NCBI RefSeq assembly: GCF_002019855.1
Contig: NZ_CM007717.1
Span: 3,745,636-3,809,635, forward strand
Length of the DNA: 64,000 nt
Direction of reading: 5' to 3'
From: Streptomyces antibioticus
Lineage (GTDB): Bacteria; Actinomycetota; Actinomycetes; Streptomycetales; Streptomycetaceae
Shown here piece after piece: positions 40,927 through 50,060 of this stretch. Positions within the stretch are counted from its first letter, which is position 1, and each line of letters starts with the position of its first letter. The position numbers were made by a program, and so were the translations under genes. Under the pieces are notes generated by a model, which was given only the letters and a program-made list of their open reading frames with translations, was not told where the DNA came from and did not search any database.

Positions 40927-41997
40927 TCATAGCACCGGCTCCCTCAGCTCGCGGTCCGTCGGGATCTCCGCCGTGACCGTCACCGCCGCCGGGTCCAGGT
41001 CGTCCGGGGTCGGCATCACGCTGCCGGGAAGCTGAACGGCCGCCGCTCCGTGCGCGACGGCGGAGACCAGCGCCCCCGGTCCGCGCCCGCCGGCGACGAG
41101 GAAACCGGCGAGCGAGGAGTCGCCGGCCCCGACATTGCTGCGGACGACGTCGACCCGCGCGCTCGCGAACCAGGTGCCCGTGTCCTCCACCAGGAGCTGG
41201 CCGTCGGCGCCGAGGCTCGCGAGCACGGCGCGGGCGCCCATCGCGCGCAGTTCCTCGGCGGCCTTCACCGCGTCGCCGACCGTCGCCAGGGGGCGTCCGA
41301 CGGCTTCCGCGAGTTCCTCGGCGTTCGGCTTGACCACGTCGGGCCGCTCCCGCAGCGCTTCGAGGAGGGCGCGCCCCGACGTGTCGAGGGCGATCCGCGC
41401 GCCCCCGGCGTGCGCCCGGGCGACGACCTCCGCGTACCAGGACGGTGCGAGGCCGCGGGGCAGGCTGCCGCAGCAGGCGATCCAGTCGGCGCCGCGCGAC
41501 TGCTCGCGCACGGTGTCCAGCAGCAGTTCCTGCTCGGCCGCGGTCAGTTCCGGGCCGGGTGCGTTGATCTTCGTGAGGACGCCGTCGGGTTCGGCGAGCG
41601 CGATGTTCGACCGGGTGGCGCCGGCGACCGGCACCGGCGCGACCTCGATGCCCTGCGCATCGAGCAGTTCGGCGACGAGTGCGCCGGGCGCACCACCCAG
41701 GGGCAGGACGGCGACCGTGCGCCGTCCGGCGGCCGCTACGGCGCAGGAGACGTTCACGCCCTTGCCGCCCGGGTCCATCCGCTCGCCGGTGGCCCGGACG
41801 ACCTCACCGCGGTCGAGGGCGGGGACCTCGTAGGTGCGGTCGAGGGAGGGGTTGGGGGTGACGGTGAGGATCACGCCGCCGCCGGTCCCACTCGCGCCGG
41901 TCCCGCCCATGCCCGTCTCGCTCATGCCGGTCCCACTCGCGCCGGTCCCGCTCATGCCCGTCTCGCCGTTCGCGCTGTTCACGCCGGTGTCGCTCAT
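40927..41997 (-). CDS. fruK: 1-phosphofructokinase with repetitive N-terminal extension
   Basis: The PfkB-type kinase begins properly at VILTVTPNPSLDRTYEVP (residue 42) and carries MDPGGKGVNVSCAVAAAG, the N-terminal PfkB signature, and RSNVGAGDSSLAGFL with the catalytic Asp. It phosphorylates fructose-1-phosphate to the 1,6-bisphosphate. An ATG at 41997 overlaps the fruR stop (ATGA) and adds 41 residues rich in Gly, Thr, Ser and Met, built from a 15-residue unit encoded by a 45-bp duplication. A GTG at 41874 could give the standard-length enzyme. Confidence 0.92.
   Translation of the reverse strand: MSDTGVNSANGETGMSGTGASGTGMSETGMGGTGASGTGGGVILTVTPNPSLDRTYEVPALDRGEVVRATGERMDPGGKGVNVSCAVAAAGRRTVAVLPLGGAPGALVAELLDAQGIEVAPVPVAGATRSNIALAEPDGVLTKINAPGPELTAAEQELLLDTVREQSRGADWIACCGSLPRGLAPSWYAEVVARAHAGGARIALDTSGRALLEALRERPDVVKPNAEELAEAVGRPLATVGDAVKAAEELRAMGARAVLASLGADGQLLVEDTGTWFASARVDVVRSNVGAGDSSLAGFLVAGGRGPGALVSAVAHGAAAVQLPGSVMPTPDDLDPAAVTVTAEIPTDRELREPVL
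41881..41970. repeat. 45-bp tandem duplication inside the fruK 5' end
   Basis: Two adjacent 45-bp units (41881-41925 and 41926-41970) differ at 4 positions and encode two copies of a 15-residue Gly/Thr/Ser/Met-rich segment (MSGTGASGTG core). Confidence 0.85.
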
Positions 41998-42755
41998 GCT
42001 CGTACTACTTCCGTGCCGCCGCGTTCGATCGCGGCCGCGTCCTCGGGGCTCAGCCCGCTGTCGGTGATCAGGAGGTCCACGTCGGCCAGGTCCCCGAAGC
42101 GGGCGAAGTGCTCCTGCCCGTGCTTGGCGGAGTCGGCGAGCAGCACCACGCGGCGTGCGGCGGCGACGGCCGCCCGCTTCACCGCGGCCTCGGCGAGGTC
42201 CGGGGTGGTCAGGCCGTGCTCGACGGAGAAGCCGTTGGCGGCGAGGAACAGCACGTCGGCGCGGATCTCGCCGTACGCGCGCAGCGCCCAGGCGTCCACG
42301 GCGGCGCGCGTACGGTGGCGGACGCGCCCCCCGATGAGATGGAGCTGCATGCCCGGGTGGTCGGCCAGCCGGGCCGCGATGGGCAGGCTGTGCGTGACGA
42401 CGGTCAGCTCGGCCTCCAGCGGGAGGGCCGCGGCCAGCCGGGCGACCGTCGTACCGGCGTCGAGGATCAGTGTGCCCTCGGCGGGCAGTTCCGTGAGGGC
42501 CGCCTTGGCGATGCGGTCCTTCTCGTCGGTGGAGGTGCCCTCGCGTTCGGCGAGGTCGGGCTCGAAGTCGAGACGGCCGGCCGGTATGGCTCCGCCGTGG
42601 ACCCTGCGCACCAGACCGGCCCGGTCGAGGGCCTTCAGGTCGCGGCGGATCGTCTCCGCCGTGACCTGGAACTCCTCGGCCAGCGACAGGACGTCCACCC
42701 GGCCGCCCTCACGGGCGAGCCGCAGGATCTCCTGCTGCCGCTCCGGTGCGTACAT
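41994..42755 (-). CDS. fruR: DeoR family regulator of the fructose operon
   Basis: The 253-residue product begins MYAPERQQEILRLAREGGRV with the DeoR helix-turn-helix VLSLAEEFQVTAETIRRDLKAL and a C-terminal sugar-phosphate sensor domain (DAGTTVARLAAAL, ALAANGF-like FLAANGFSVEHGLTTP). It is expected to repress fruRKA and respond to fructose-1-phosphate. The ATG at 42755 has GGAAGG just upstream; an in-frame ATG at 42776 would add seven residues. Its stop overlaps the fruK start. Confidence 0.9.
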   Translation of the reverse strand: MYAPERQQEILRLAREGGRVDVLSLAEEFQVTAETIRRDLKALDRAGLVRRVHGGAIPAGRLDFEPDLAEREGTSTDEKDRIAKAALTELPAEGTLILDAGTTVARLAAALPLEAELTVVTHSLPIAARLADHPGMQLHLIGGRVRHRTRAAVDAWALRAYGEIRADVLFLAANGFSVEHGLTTPDLAEAAVKRAAVAAARRVVLLADSAKHGQEHFARFGDLADVDLLITDSGLSPEDAAAIERGGTEVVRA

Positions 42756-42923
42756 GTCCGTCCGCCTTCCGTTCATCTGTACTTGATGCCCGAACGTGTG
42801 GTTTCACTCGGAGGCTACGCCCGGATTTCCGGAAAGTAAACAGGTTCGGGCCCGGTTCGGACATGAACGGACTTCCGCCCGCCTTCCCCCTCTCCCCTGC
42901 ACCCGCCTTCCTCCTCCCATACG

Positions 42924-42957
42924 GAAGGGCCCGGTGTCCGTGGACACCGGGCCCTTC
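42924..42957 (-). terminator. Terminator of the MFS gene at 42983
   Basis: GAAGGGCCCGGTGTCC and its complement form a near-perfect 16-bp stem, 25 nt past the MFS stop. The 42777-42923 interval otherwise holds the fruR promoter region. Confidence 0.85.
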
Positions 42958-42982
42958 GAAGGCGGTCGTGGCGCGTGCGCGC

Positions 42983-44512
42983 TCAGCCGGCGAGCGCGCC
43001 CTCCCGCTCCTTGGCGGGGGCGGCCCCGGAGGCGTCGTCCCCGCCTCCCTCCAGATGCTGCGCCGGCCGCTTCGGCAGGGCGAACATCAGCAGGAAGATC
43101 GCCGCCATCACCGCGGCCACCCACCCGAGGGCGTGCTCGAAGGCGTTGGCGAAGGCGGGGCCCACCTCGGAGCGGGCCAGCCGGTCGCCGATCTCACCGA
43201 AGAAGACGACGGACACCAGGCCGAGACCGAGCGCGTTGCCCATCTGCTGCACGGTGTTGATCAGGCCGGACGCCGAACCGGCGTGCTCGCGCGGCACCTC
43301 CGACAGCACCGCGTCCGTCAGCGGCGCCACGATCAGGCCCATGCCGACGCCCATCACGATGAGGGGCAGCGCCATCTGCCAGGAGGCGATGCCGAGGCCG
43401 TAGTGGTCGGACTCCCAGATGTAGAGCAGGACACCGACGGCCATGGTCAGCGCGCCCGCCTGGAGCACCTTGCGGCCGAACCGCGGCACCAGCTTCTGCA
43501 CGGACAGACCGGCGGCCGTGGAGACGGCGATCGAGAACGGCACCCCGGTCAGACCGGCGCGCAGCGGGCTCCAGCCCAGGCCGATCTGCATGTACAGCGT
43601 CCACACCAGGAAGAAGATGCCGAGGCCGATCCCGAACACGGTCTGCACGGCGATGCCCGCGGCGAAGCTCTTCACCCGGAAGAGGGAGAGCTCGATCAGC
43701 GGCGAGCCGTCCCGCGCGCCCTTGCTCCGCTCGTACGCGACGAGCGCCCCGAACACCACCAGCGAGCCGACCATCATCAGATGCCCCCACAGCGGCCAGC
43801 CCAGCTCACGGCCCCGGGTGAGCGGGTAGATCAGCATCAGCATGCCGAGCGTCACGAGCGCGACGCCGACGAGGTCGAGCTTGAGCGCCTTCGGCGCCTT
43901 GGACTCGGTGATGAAGCGGCTGCCGAGGATCAGACCCGCGATGCCGACGGGCAGGTTGATGAGGAAGATCGGCCGCCATTCCAGCCCGAACAGGTTCCAC
44001 TCCGTCAGCAGCGCGCCGAGCAGCGGACCGGAGACCGCCCCGAGACCGACGATCGCGCCGAACAGCCCGAAGACCTTGCCGCGTTCGTGCGCCGGGAACG
44101 TGGCGTGCACGATCGACAGCACCTGCGGCACCATCAGCGCGGCCATACCGCCCTGGAGGATGCGGGAGGCGACCAGCATCTCGGGGTTGGCCGCGAAGCC
44201 GCAGAGCGCGGAGGCCAGGGTGAAGCCGCCGATGCCGAGCAGGAACAGCCGCTTGCGGCCGTGGATGTCGCCGAGGCGGCCGCCGGTGATCAGGCCCGCG
44301 GCGAAGGCGAGCGCGTAACCGGCGGTTATCCACTGGATCTGGCTCTCGGAGGCGCCGGCCTCCGCCTTGATGGACGGGATCGCGATGTTGACGATCGTGA
44401 CGTCGACGAGGTCCATGAAGGCCGCGGTCATCACGATCGCCAGGGCGAACCAGCGGCGACGGTCCGGCGCGGTGCCGGCGCCGAGGTCCGAAGGGGTTTC
44501 GGTGGAGGTCAT
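42983..44512 (-). CDS. DHA2-type MFS drug exporter (EmrB/QacA)
   Basis: The 509-residue product has 14 predicted helices and the DHA2 motifs: FMDLVDVTIVNIAIPSI (motif D1), GGRLGDIHGRKRLFLLG (motif A) and GAIVGLGAVSGPLLGALL (motif C of antiporters). These mark proton-driven multidrug or antibiotic exporters. A WYL-domain regulator reads divergently from 62 bp away, with an inverted repeat between them, so that protein probably controls it. The substrate is unknown. Confidence 0.9.
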   Translation of the reverse strand: MTSTETPSDLGAGTAPDRRRWFALAIVMTAAFMDLVDVTIVNIAIPSIKAEAGASESQIQWITAGYALAFAAGLITGGRLGDIHGRKRLFLLGIGGFTLASALCGFAANPEMLVASRILQGGMAALMVPQVLSIVHATFPAHERGKVFGLFGAIVGLGAVSGPLLGALLTEWNLFGLEWRPIFLINLPVGIAGLILGSRFITESKAPKALKLDLVGVALVTLGMLMLIYPLTRGRELGWPLWGHLMMVGSLVVFGALVAYERSKGARDGSPLIELSLFRVKSFAAGIAVQTVFGIGLGIFFLVWTLYMQIGLGWSPLRAGLTGVPFSIAVSTAAGLSVQKLVPRFGRKVLQAGALTMAVGVLLYIWESDHYGLGIASWQMALPLIVMGVGMGLIVAPLTDAVLSEVPREHAGSASGLINTVQQMGNALGLGLVSVVFFGEIGDRLARSEVGPAFANAFEHALGWVAAVMAAIFLLMFALPKRPAQHLEGGGDDASGAAPAKEREGALAG

Positions 44513-44519
44513 GGAACAA

Positions 44520-44538
44520 ACCTAGATCCTCATTAGGT
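44520..44538. promoter_or_regulatory. Inverted repeat between MFS gene and WYL regulator
   Basis: ACCTAG-N7-TTAGGT is a near-perfect dyad starting 8 bp upstream of the MFS start. It is a candidate operator for the divergent WYL regulator. Confidence 0.45.
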
Positions 44539-44574
44539 CAGATCATGTCCTAGTGGTACGGCATCCTCGAACTC

Positions 44575-45597
44575 ATGACGACGGACACCCCGGCCCGGCT
44601 GCTCCAGCTCCTCTCCCTCCTCCAGACACCCCGTGAATGGCCCGGCGGCGAACTGGCCGACCGGCTGCGCGTCTCCCGCCGCACGGTCCGGCGGGACATC
44701 GACCGGCTGCGCGAACTCGGCTATCCCGTCCAGGCGACCAAGGGCTCGGACGGCGGATACCGGCTGGTCGCGGGCAAGGCGATGCCTCCCCTGGTGCTCG
44801 ACGACGAGGAGGCGGTGGCGATCGCGGTCGGCCTGCGCGCGGGCGCCGGGCACGCGCTGGAGGGCGTGGACGAGGCGTCCGTGCGCGCGCTGGCCAAGCT
44901 GGAGCAGGTCCTGCCGGCCCGGCTGCGCCACCGCGTCTCCACCCTCCAGGCCGCGACGACCCCTCTGACCAGCGGCGACGGCGCGAGCATCGCCCCCGAG
45001 ACCCTGACCGTCATCGCCTCGACGGTGGCCGGACAGGAGCGGCTCCGGTTCGGCTACCGCGCCAAGGACGGCATCGAGTCCCGCCGCCTCACCGAGCCGT
45101 ACCGGCTGGTGTCGACCGGCCGCCGCTGGTACCTCGTGGCCTACGACCTCGATCGCGGCGACTGGCGCACGTTCCGCGTGGACCGCGTGAGCGACCCGTT
45201 CGCCACCGGCGCCCGCTTCACCCCGCGCGAGCTGCCCACCGGCAGCGCCGCCGAGTATCTGCGGCGGTCCATCCACCGGCGCCTGGACTCGAACGAGTAC
45301 ACGTACGACGTCACCTTCGCGGCACCGGCGGAGTGGGTCGCCGCCCGGCTCCCGGCGTGGCTGGGGCGCCCCGAGGACATCGGTGACGACGACGGAGGCG
45401 GAGGCGACAGCGGAGGCGACGGCGGCGGCTCCTGTCGGCTGCGCGCCTCGACCAGTGATCCCCTGGAGTGGGTGGCGATGCGACTGGCCCTGCTGGGCTG
45501 CGAGTTCACGGTCCGGGAGCCGGTGGCGCTGACGGAGTGCGTACGGGAGTTGGGCGGGAGGTTGGCTCGGGCGGGGGCGCCGGATCTCCAGGGCTAA
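44575..45597 (+). CDS. HTH/WYL-domain transcriptional regulator
   Basis: The 340-residue product has an N-terminal HTH_11 domain (LLSLLQTPREWPGGELADRLRVSRRTVRRDIDRLRELGYPV) and a WYL domain with RRWYLVAYDLDRGDWRTFRVDRV. WYL domains bind small ligands or nucleic acids and occur in dimeric regulators. A Gly/Asp-rich insertion (about residues 265-284, DDDGGGGDSGGDGGG) interrupts the C-terminal part, an unusual low-complexity loop. The gene diverges from the MFS exporter and its last 4 bp overlap the convergent TetR stop. Confidence 0.88.
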   Translation: MTTDTPARLLQLLSLLQTPREWPGGELADRLRVSRRTVRRDIDRLRELGYPVQATKGSDGGYRLVAGKAMPPLVLDDEEAVAIAVGLRAGAGHALEGVDEASVRALAKLEQVLPARLRHRVSTLQAATTPLTSGDGASIAPETLTVIASTVAGQERLRFGYRAKDGIESRRLTEPYRLVSTGRRWYLVAYDLDRGDWRTFRVDRVSDPFATGARFTPRELPTGSAAEYLRRSIHRRLDSNEYTYDVTFAAPAEWVAARLPAWLGRPEDIGDDDGGGGDSGGDGGGSCRLRASTSDPLEWVAMRLALLGCEFTVREPVALTECVRELGGRLARAGAPDLQG

Positions 45598-46316
45598 GAG
45601 GCGTCTCTGCCAGCGTCTCTGTCAGCGCCGGTGTCCCCCTCGGCCCACGCGAACCCCCGCAGCGCCCGCAGGTTGCGCAGTGCCCGTTCCGCCGGGCCCT
45701 GCGCTCCGCTGGGCGGGAGATCGGTGGCGGCCCAGCTCTCCACGGCGACGCGGACGGCGGCGCTGACGACGGCCGCGGCAAAGAGCTGATGCGGCCCCAC
45801 GGCCACACCCTCCTCACCCTCTTCGGCCTCTTCGGCTTCCTCAGCCTGCTCGACGTGTTCCGCCCTGCCCACCAACACCTCTGCCAGCGTGGCCTCCGAG
45901 GTGTGGCAGACCTCCGCCCACACCTTGCCGAGGGCGGGGCTGGTTCCGGCCAACCGGATCAAGGTGCGCACCCATTCCCAGGACGACGCCGACACCACCC
46001 GGCCGGGGACCAGGGTGTGCCGTACGGCATGCTCCAGGGCTTCCGGCACGGGGAGGCCCGGCGGGGCCTCGCGGACCGCTTCCGCCCAGCGGTCGGCGCC
46101 CGCCGCGTAGAGCGGGGCGACGGCCTCCTCCTTGGTCGCGAAGTACCGGTAGAAGGTGCGCGGGGCGATACCCGCGGCCTGCGCGATGTCCTCGGCCCGG
46201 GTGGCCCTGAGGCCGCGGTTGACGAACAGGCCGGCCGCTGCCCGGGCGATCTCCATCCGGGTGGCCGCTTTGCGCCGCTCGGTCAGCGAAGCCGAGGCGG
46301 GGGTGGAGCTGATCAC
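45594..46316 (-). CDS. TetR family regulator with acidic repeat loop
   Basis: The 240-residue product has the TetR helix-turn-helix RATRAEDIAQAAGIAPRTFYRYFATKEEAV. The C-terminal domain contains an acidic insertion EQAEEAEEAEEGEEG at about residues 154-168 not expected in the family. It begins at GTG 46316 with a weak Shine-Dalgarno, and an inverted repeat TGGCA-N5-TGCCA lies 21 bp upstream. No obvious target gene is adjacent; the nearest co-directional gene is hrdD 504 bp upstream. Confidence 0.85.
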   Translation of the reverse strand: MISSTPASASLTERRKAATRMEIARAAAGLFVNRGLRATRAEDIAQAAGIAPRTFYRYFATKEEAVAPLYAAGADRWAEAVREAPPGLPVPEALEHAVRHTLVPGRVVSASSWEWVRTLIRLAGTSPALGKVWAEVCHTSEATLAEVLVGRAEHVEQAEEAEEAEEGEEGVAVGPHQLFAAAVVSAAVRVAVESWAATDLPPSGAQGPAERALRNLRALRGFAWAEGDTGADRDAGRDAS

Positions 46317-46336
46317 CTCGGCAGGCTATGCCCATG

Positions 46337-46351
46337 TGGCACAATCTGCCA
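46337..46351. promoter_or_regulatory. Candidate TetR operator
   Basis: TGGCA-CAATC-TGCCA lies 21 bp upstream of the TetR start codon, a typical autoregulatory position. Confidence 0.45.
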
Positions 46352-46753
46352 TTCGGGCGGGCCACCCCGTGGTTCAGGTACGGGGTGCCCCGTCTTCTTC
46401 GGCGCGCCCGCGGGTTGCCCGCCTTCCCGCTCGCAATCCACTCGCAATCCGCTCGCCATCCACTCGCCGTCCATGAGAACGAGCCGGGCCCCGGCACCCA
46501 GGGGGAGGGGCGCCGAAGCCCGACTCGGGGAAAGTCCCGGCGCCGGGGGGGGATGTGCTCCGGGACGTGGCTCAAGTGGTTTCTCGTACGCGGTACTTGT
46601 ACTTGGTCGAACCGTACTCACCGGGCCGGCTGCGGGGTCCGAACGCCCGAACTCCCGTGCCTTGAAGTCATGTTCCCCCCGTCCCGCCGCTTGAAGCGGC
46701 GTTGTATCGCCATGTTCGCGCGGGCTTTCGCCACCTGGCGCACGCGGGCGGGC
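46352..46753. other. Intergenic region without a supportable gene
   Basis: Between the TetR promoter and the hrdD terminator I see no frame with coding bias and a ribosome binding site. The stretch contains the 11-bp repeat described separately and a lower-GC section around 46570-46620 (CGTACTTGTACTTGGTC) that could be part of the TetR promoter. Confidence 0.5.
46429..46472. repeat. 11-bp tandem repeat (4 copies)
   Basis: GCTCGCAATCC, ACTCGCAATCC, GCTCGCCATCC and ACTCGCCGTCC follow each other without gaps. The 11-bp period is close to one helical turn. Confidence 0.85.
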
Positions 46754-46776
46754 ACGGCCGGCCCGGGGCCGGCCGT
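46754..46776 (-). terminator. Terminator of hrdD
   Basis: ACGGCCGGCCC and its perfect complement around one G form a strong hairpin 44 nt past the sigma factor stop. Confidence 0.72.
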
Positions 46777-46820
46777 ACATCACCTCGCTCGCCCGCGACG
46801 GTGTTTCGCCCTCGCCTCGC

Positions 46821-47819
<999 letters not shown>

Positions 47820-47936
47820 GCGTGCTCCCTTGCGATGGTGGGGTCAGCGGGTGGTCCGTGGACACGGGGCACTCGCTCAGGCCGTCCCCGGACTCTCACC
47901 GGGACTCTGCTCGGGTGCCCTGCATCTGATGGAAAC

Positions 47937-47962
47937 AACGACTGGAATCAGGACAGAATTCC
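47937..47962 (-). promoter_or_regulatory. Sigma-R-type promoter for hrdD
   Basis: On the minus strand GGAAT (47962-47958) and GTT (47939-47937) are separated by exactly 18 bp, the sigma-R consensus used in the thiol-oxidative stress response. It points towards hrdD. Confidence 0.72.
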
Positions 47963-48023
47963 CAACCCGCACCCCGATTTTCCTGATCATGCAGTACCCT
48001 GCCCGGCCACACGAGGAGGCACG

Positions 48024-48542
48024 ATGTCGTCGGAACGTACAGAGGTGCAGGTCAGGCCGGGAGTCGAGGCGGACCTCGATGCCCTCACGTCCCTCTACAA
48101 CCACTACGTACGTGAGACGCCCATCACATTCGATACCGCGGTTCTCACTCCGGAAGAGCGCCGCCCTTGGCTGCTCTCCCACCCTGAAGACGGCCCGTAT
48201 CGCCTGTTGGTTGCCGTGTGCGCGGACTCACAGGAAATTCTGGGGTACGCCACATCCAGCCCTTACCGGCCGAAGGCCGCCTACTCGACGTCGGTGGAGG
48301 TGTCGGTGTACCTCCGCCCGGACGCGGGCGGCCGCGGCGTCGGCACGCTCCTCTACAAGGCGCTCTTCGCGGCGCTGGCCGGGGAGGACCTGCACCGGGC
48401 GTACGCGGGCGTGGCCCAGCCGAACGAAGCGTCCGTGCGGCTGCACGAACGCTTCGGTTTCCGGTACGTCGGCACGTACCGCGAGGTGGGCCGCAAGTTC
48501 GGCCGGTACTGGGACGTGGCCTGGTACGAGAAGGAGCTGTGA
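48024..48542 (+). CDS. Phosphinothricin acetyltransferase-like GNAT enzyme
   Basis: The 172-residue product matches the PAT/Bar subgroup: VRPGVEADLDALTSLYNHYVRETPITFDT at the start, VEVSVYLRPDAGGRGVGTLLYKAL for acetyl-CoA binding, and LHERFGFRYVGTYREVGRKFGRYWDVAWYEK at the end. Relatives acetylate phosphinothricin, methionine sulfone or similar amino acid analogues; many chromosomal homologues have other substrates. GAGGAGG precedes the ATG. It diverges from hrdD. Confidence 0.88.
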   Translation: MSSERTEVQVRPGVEADLDALTSLYNHYVRETPITFDTAVLTPEERRPWLLSHPEDGPYRLLVAVCADSQEILGYATSSPYRPKAAYSTSVEVSVYLRPDAGGRGVGTLLYKALFAALAGEDLHRAYAGVAQPNEASVRLHERFGFRYVGTYREVGRKFGRYWDVAWYEKEL

Positions 48543-48565
48543 GGCACGGGGCCGGGTGAGGCCGC

Positions 48566-49360
48566 TCAGCCGAACTGCACCGACCGCTTCGCCAGCCCCA
48601 TCCAGAACCCGTCGATCACCGACTTCTGCGTGTCCAGCTCGCCGGCGACCTCCGCCGCGCCCATGGTCACGAAGAGCGGCGCGAAGTGCTCGGTGCGCGG
48701 GTGGGCGTACCGGCCGGCCGGGGCCTTGTGCAGGAAGTCGAGCAGGGAGTCCCAGTCACGGTCCTCCATGGCCCGCCGTCCCCAGTCGTCGAACTCCGCC
48801 GACCAGCTCGGCACCCCGCTGTGCCGCAGCGCGGCGAGGTTGTGGGTGAAGAACCCGGAGCCGACGATCAGGACGCCCTCGTCGCGCAGGGGCGCCAGCT
48901 TGCGGCCGATGTCCATGAGCGCGACCGGGTCGAGGGTCGGCATCGAGATCTGGAGCACGGGGATGTCGGCGTCCGGGAACATCTCGACGAGCGGCACGTA
49001 GGCGCCGTGGTCCAGGCCGCGGTCGGGGATGTCCTGTACGGGAACCCCGGGGGCGCGCAGCAGCTTGCGGACGCTCTCGGCGAGCGCGGGCGCGCCGGGG
49101 GCGCCGTACGTCACCCGGTAGTAGTGCTCGGGGAAGCCCCAGAAGTCGTAGACCAGCGGGACGGGGTCGACCGCGCCGAGGGCGAGGGGGGCCTCCTCCC
49201 AGTGGGCGGAGACCATGAGGATCGCCTTGGGGCGGGGCAGTCCCGCGGACCAGGCGGCGAGTTCGCCGGGCCAGACCGGGTCGTCGGCGAGCGGCGGGGC
49301 GCCGTGGCTGAGATACAGGGCGGGCATCCGCTCCGCGGGCACCTGGGATACGGCGGACAT
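48566..49360 (-). CDS. Class III extradiol (DODA-type) dioxygenase
   Basis: The 264-residue product starts at ATG 49360 with MPALYLSHGAPPLADD (first metal His), VSAHWEE (second), LDHGAYVPLVEMFPDADIPVLQIS and FTHNLAALR. It belongs to the LigB/YgiD group of iron or zinc-dependent ring-cleaving enzymes such as 4,5-DOPA dioxygenase. It diverges from a MarR gene with paired operator-like sites between them, so induction by phenolic or quinone compounds is a reasonable guess. GGGGTGG lies 5 nt before the start. Confidence 0.9.
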   Translation of the reverse strand: MSAVSQVPAERMPALYLSHGAPPLADDPVWPGELAAWSAGLPRPKAILMVSAHWEEAPLALGAVDPVPLVYDFWGFPEHYYRVTYGAPGAPALAESVRKLLRAPGVPVQDIPDRGLDHGAYVPLVEMFPDADIPVLQISMPTLDPVALMDIGRKLAPLRDEGVLIVGSGFFTHNLAALRHSGVPSWSAEFDDWGRRAMEDRDWDSLLDFLHKAPAGRYAHPRTEHFAPLFVTMGAAEVAGELDTQKSVIDGFWMGLAKRSVQFG

Positions 49361-49417
49361 GACGGCCACCCCTTTCCTGGGCTGTCGGCTTCCCGGCTGT
49401 CACCTGACAGCAAGTTG

Positions 49418-49475
49418 CTTGAAATCTAAAACGTAGACACGGGACAACGTACGCCCGATTGGTTTAAAGTTCAAG
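49418..49475. promoter_or_regulatory. Paired inverted AT-rich sites between the dioxygenase and MarR genes
   Basis: CTTGAAATCTAAAAC (49418-49432) and GGTTTAAAGTTCAAG (49461-49475) are inverted copies of a CTTGAA/TTTAAA motif in an otherwise GC-rich region. Each overlaps a plausible -10 for one of the divergent genes. They are likely MarR binding sites. Confidence 0.5.
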
Positions 49476-49522
49476 GAGGAGCCGTCGAGAGCGTGAAGTG
49501 GTGGAGTGAAGTGGTGGAGTAC

Positions 49523-50026
49523 ATGAAGAACGCATCCGCCGTCGAGCCCCAGTGGCTCACCGCCGGGGAACAGCTCGTCTGGCGGTCCTACCTCCATGCC
49601 ACCACCCTCCTGGAGGACCACCTCGACCGCCAGCTCCAGCGTGACGCGGGCATGCCGCACATCTACTACGGCCTGCTGGTCAAGCTCGCCGAGTCCCCCG
49701 GGCGCCGGCTGCGGATGACCGAGCTGGCCATGGACGCGAAGATCACCCGGTCCCGTCTCTCGCACGCCGTCGCCCGCCTGGAGAAGAACGGCTGGGTGCG
49801 CCGCGAGGACTGCCCCTCCGACAAGCGCGGCCAGTTCGCCGTCCTGACCGACCAGGGTCTGGAGGTCCTCAGGCGGGCCGCGCCGGGCCATGTCGCCGTC
49901 GTCCGCGCCGCGCTCTTCGACCGGCTCACCCCCGAACAGCAGAAGTCCCTCGGCGAGATCATGGAGATCGTCGCCGAGGGACTTCAGCCCAACGAAGCGG
50001 GTGCGGACCTGCCCTGGCTCCGCTAG
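49523..50026 (+). CDS. MarR family transcriptional regulator
   Basis: The product has the MarR winged helix: RLRMTELAMDAKITRSRLSHAVARLEKNGWVRREDCPSDKRGQFAVLTDQG, flanked by dimerisation helices, and ends GADLPWLR. The start is uncertain: ATG 49523 (167 aa) has GGAG close by, while GTG 49493 follows AAGGAGG at a long distance; a 13-bp duplication lies between. It diverges from the dioxygenase and lies beside a multidrug exporter gene, both plausible targets. Confidence 0.86.
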   Translation: MKNASAVEPQWLTAGEQLVWRSYLHATTLLEDHLDRQLQRDAGMPHIYYGLLVKLAESPGRRLRMTELAMDAKITRSRLSHAVARLEKNGWVRREDCPSDKRGQFAVLTDQGLEVLRRAAPGHVAVVRAALFDRLTPEQQKSLGEIMEIVAEGLQPNEAGADLPWLR

Positions 50027-50060
50027 GTCCTCTCGGGCCTGGAGCAGGTCCTTCAGAGGA

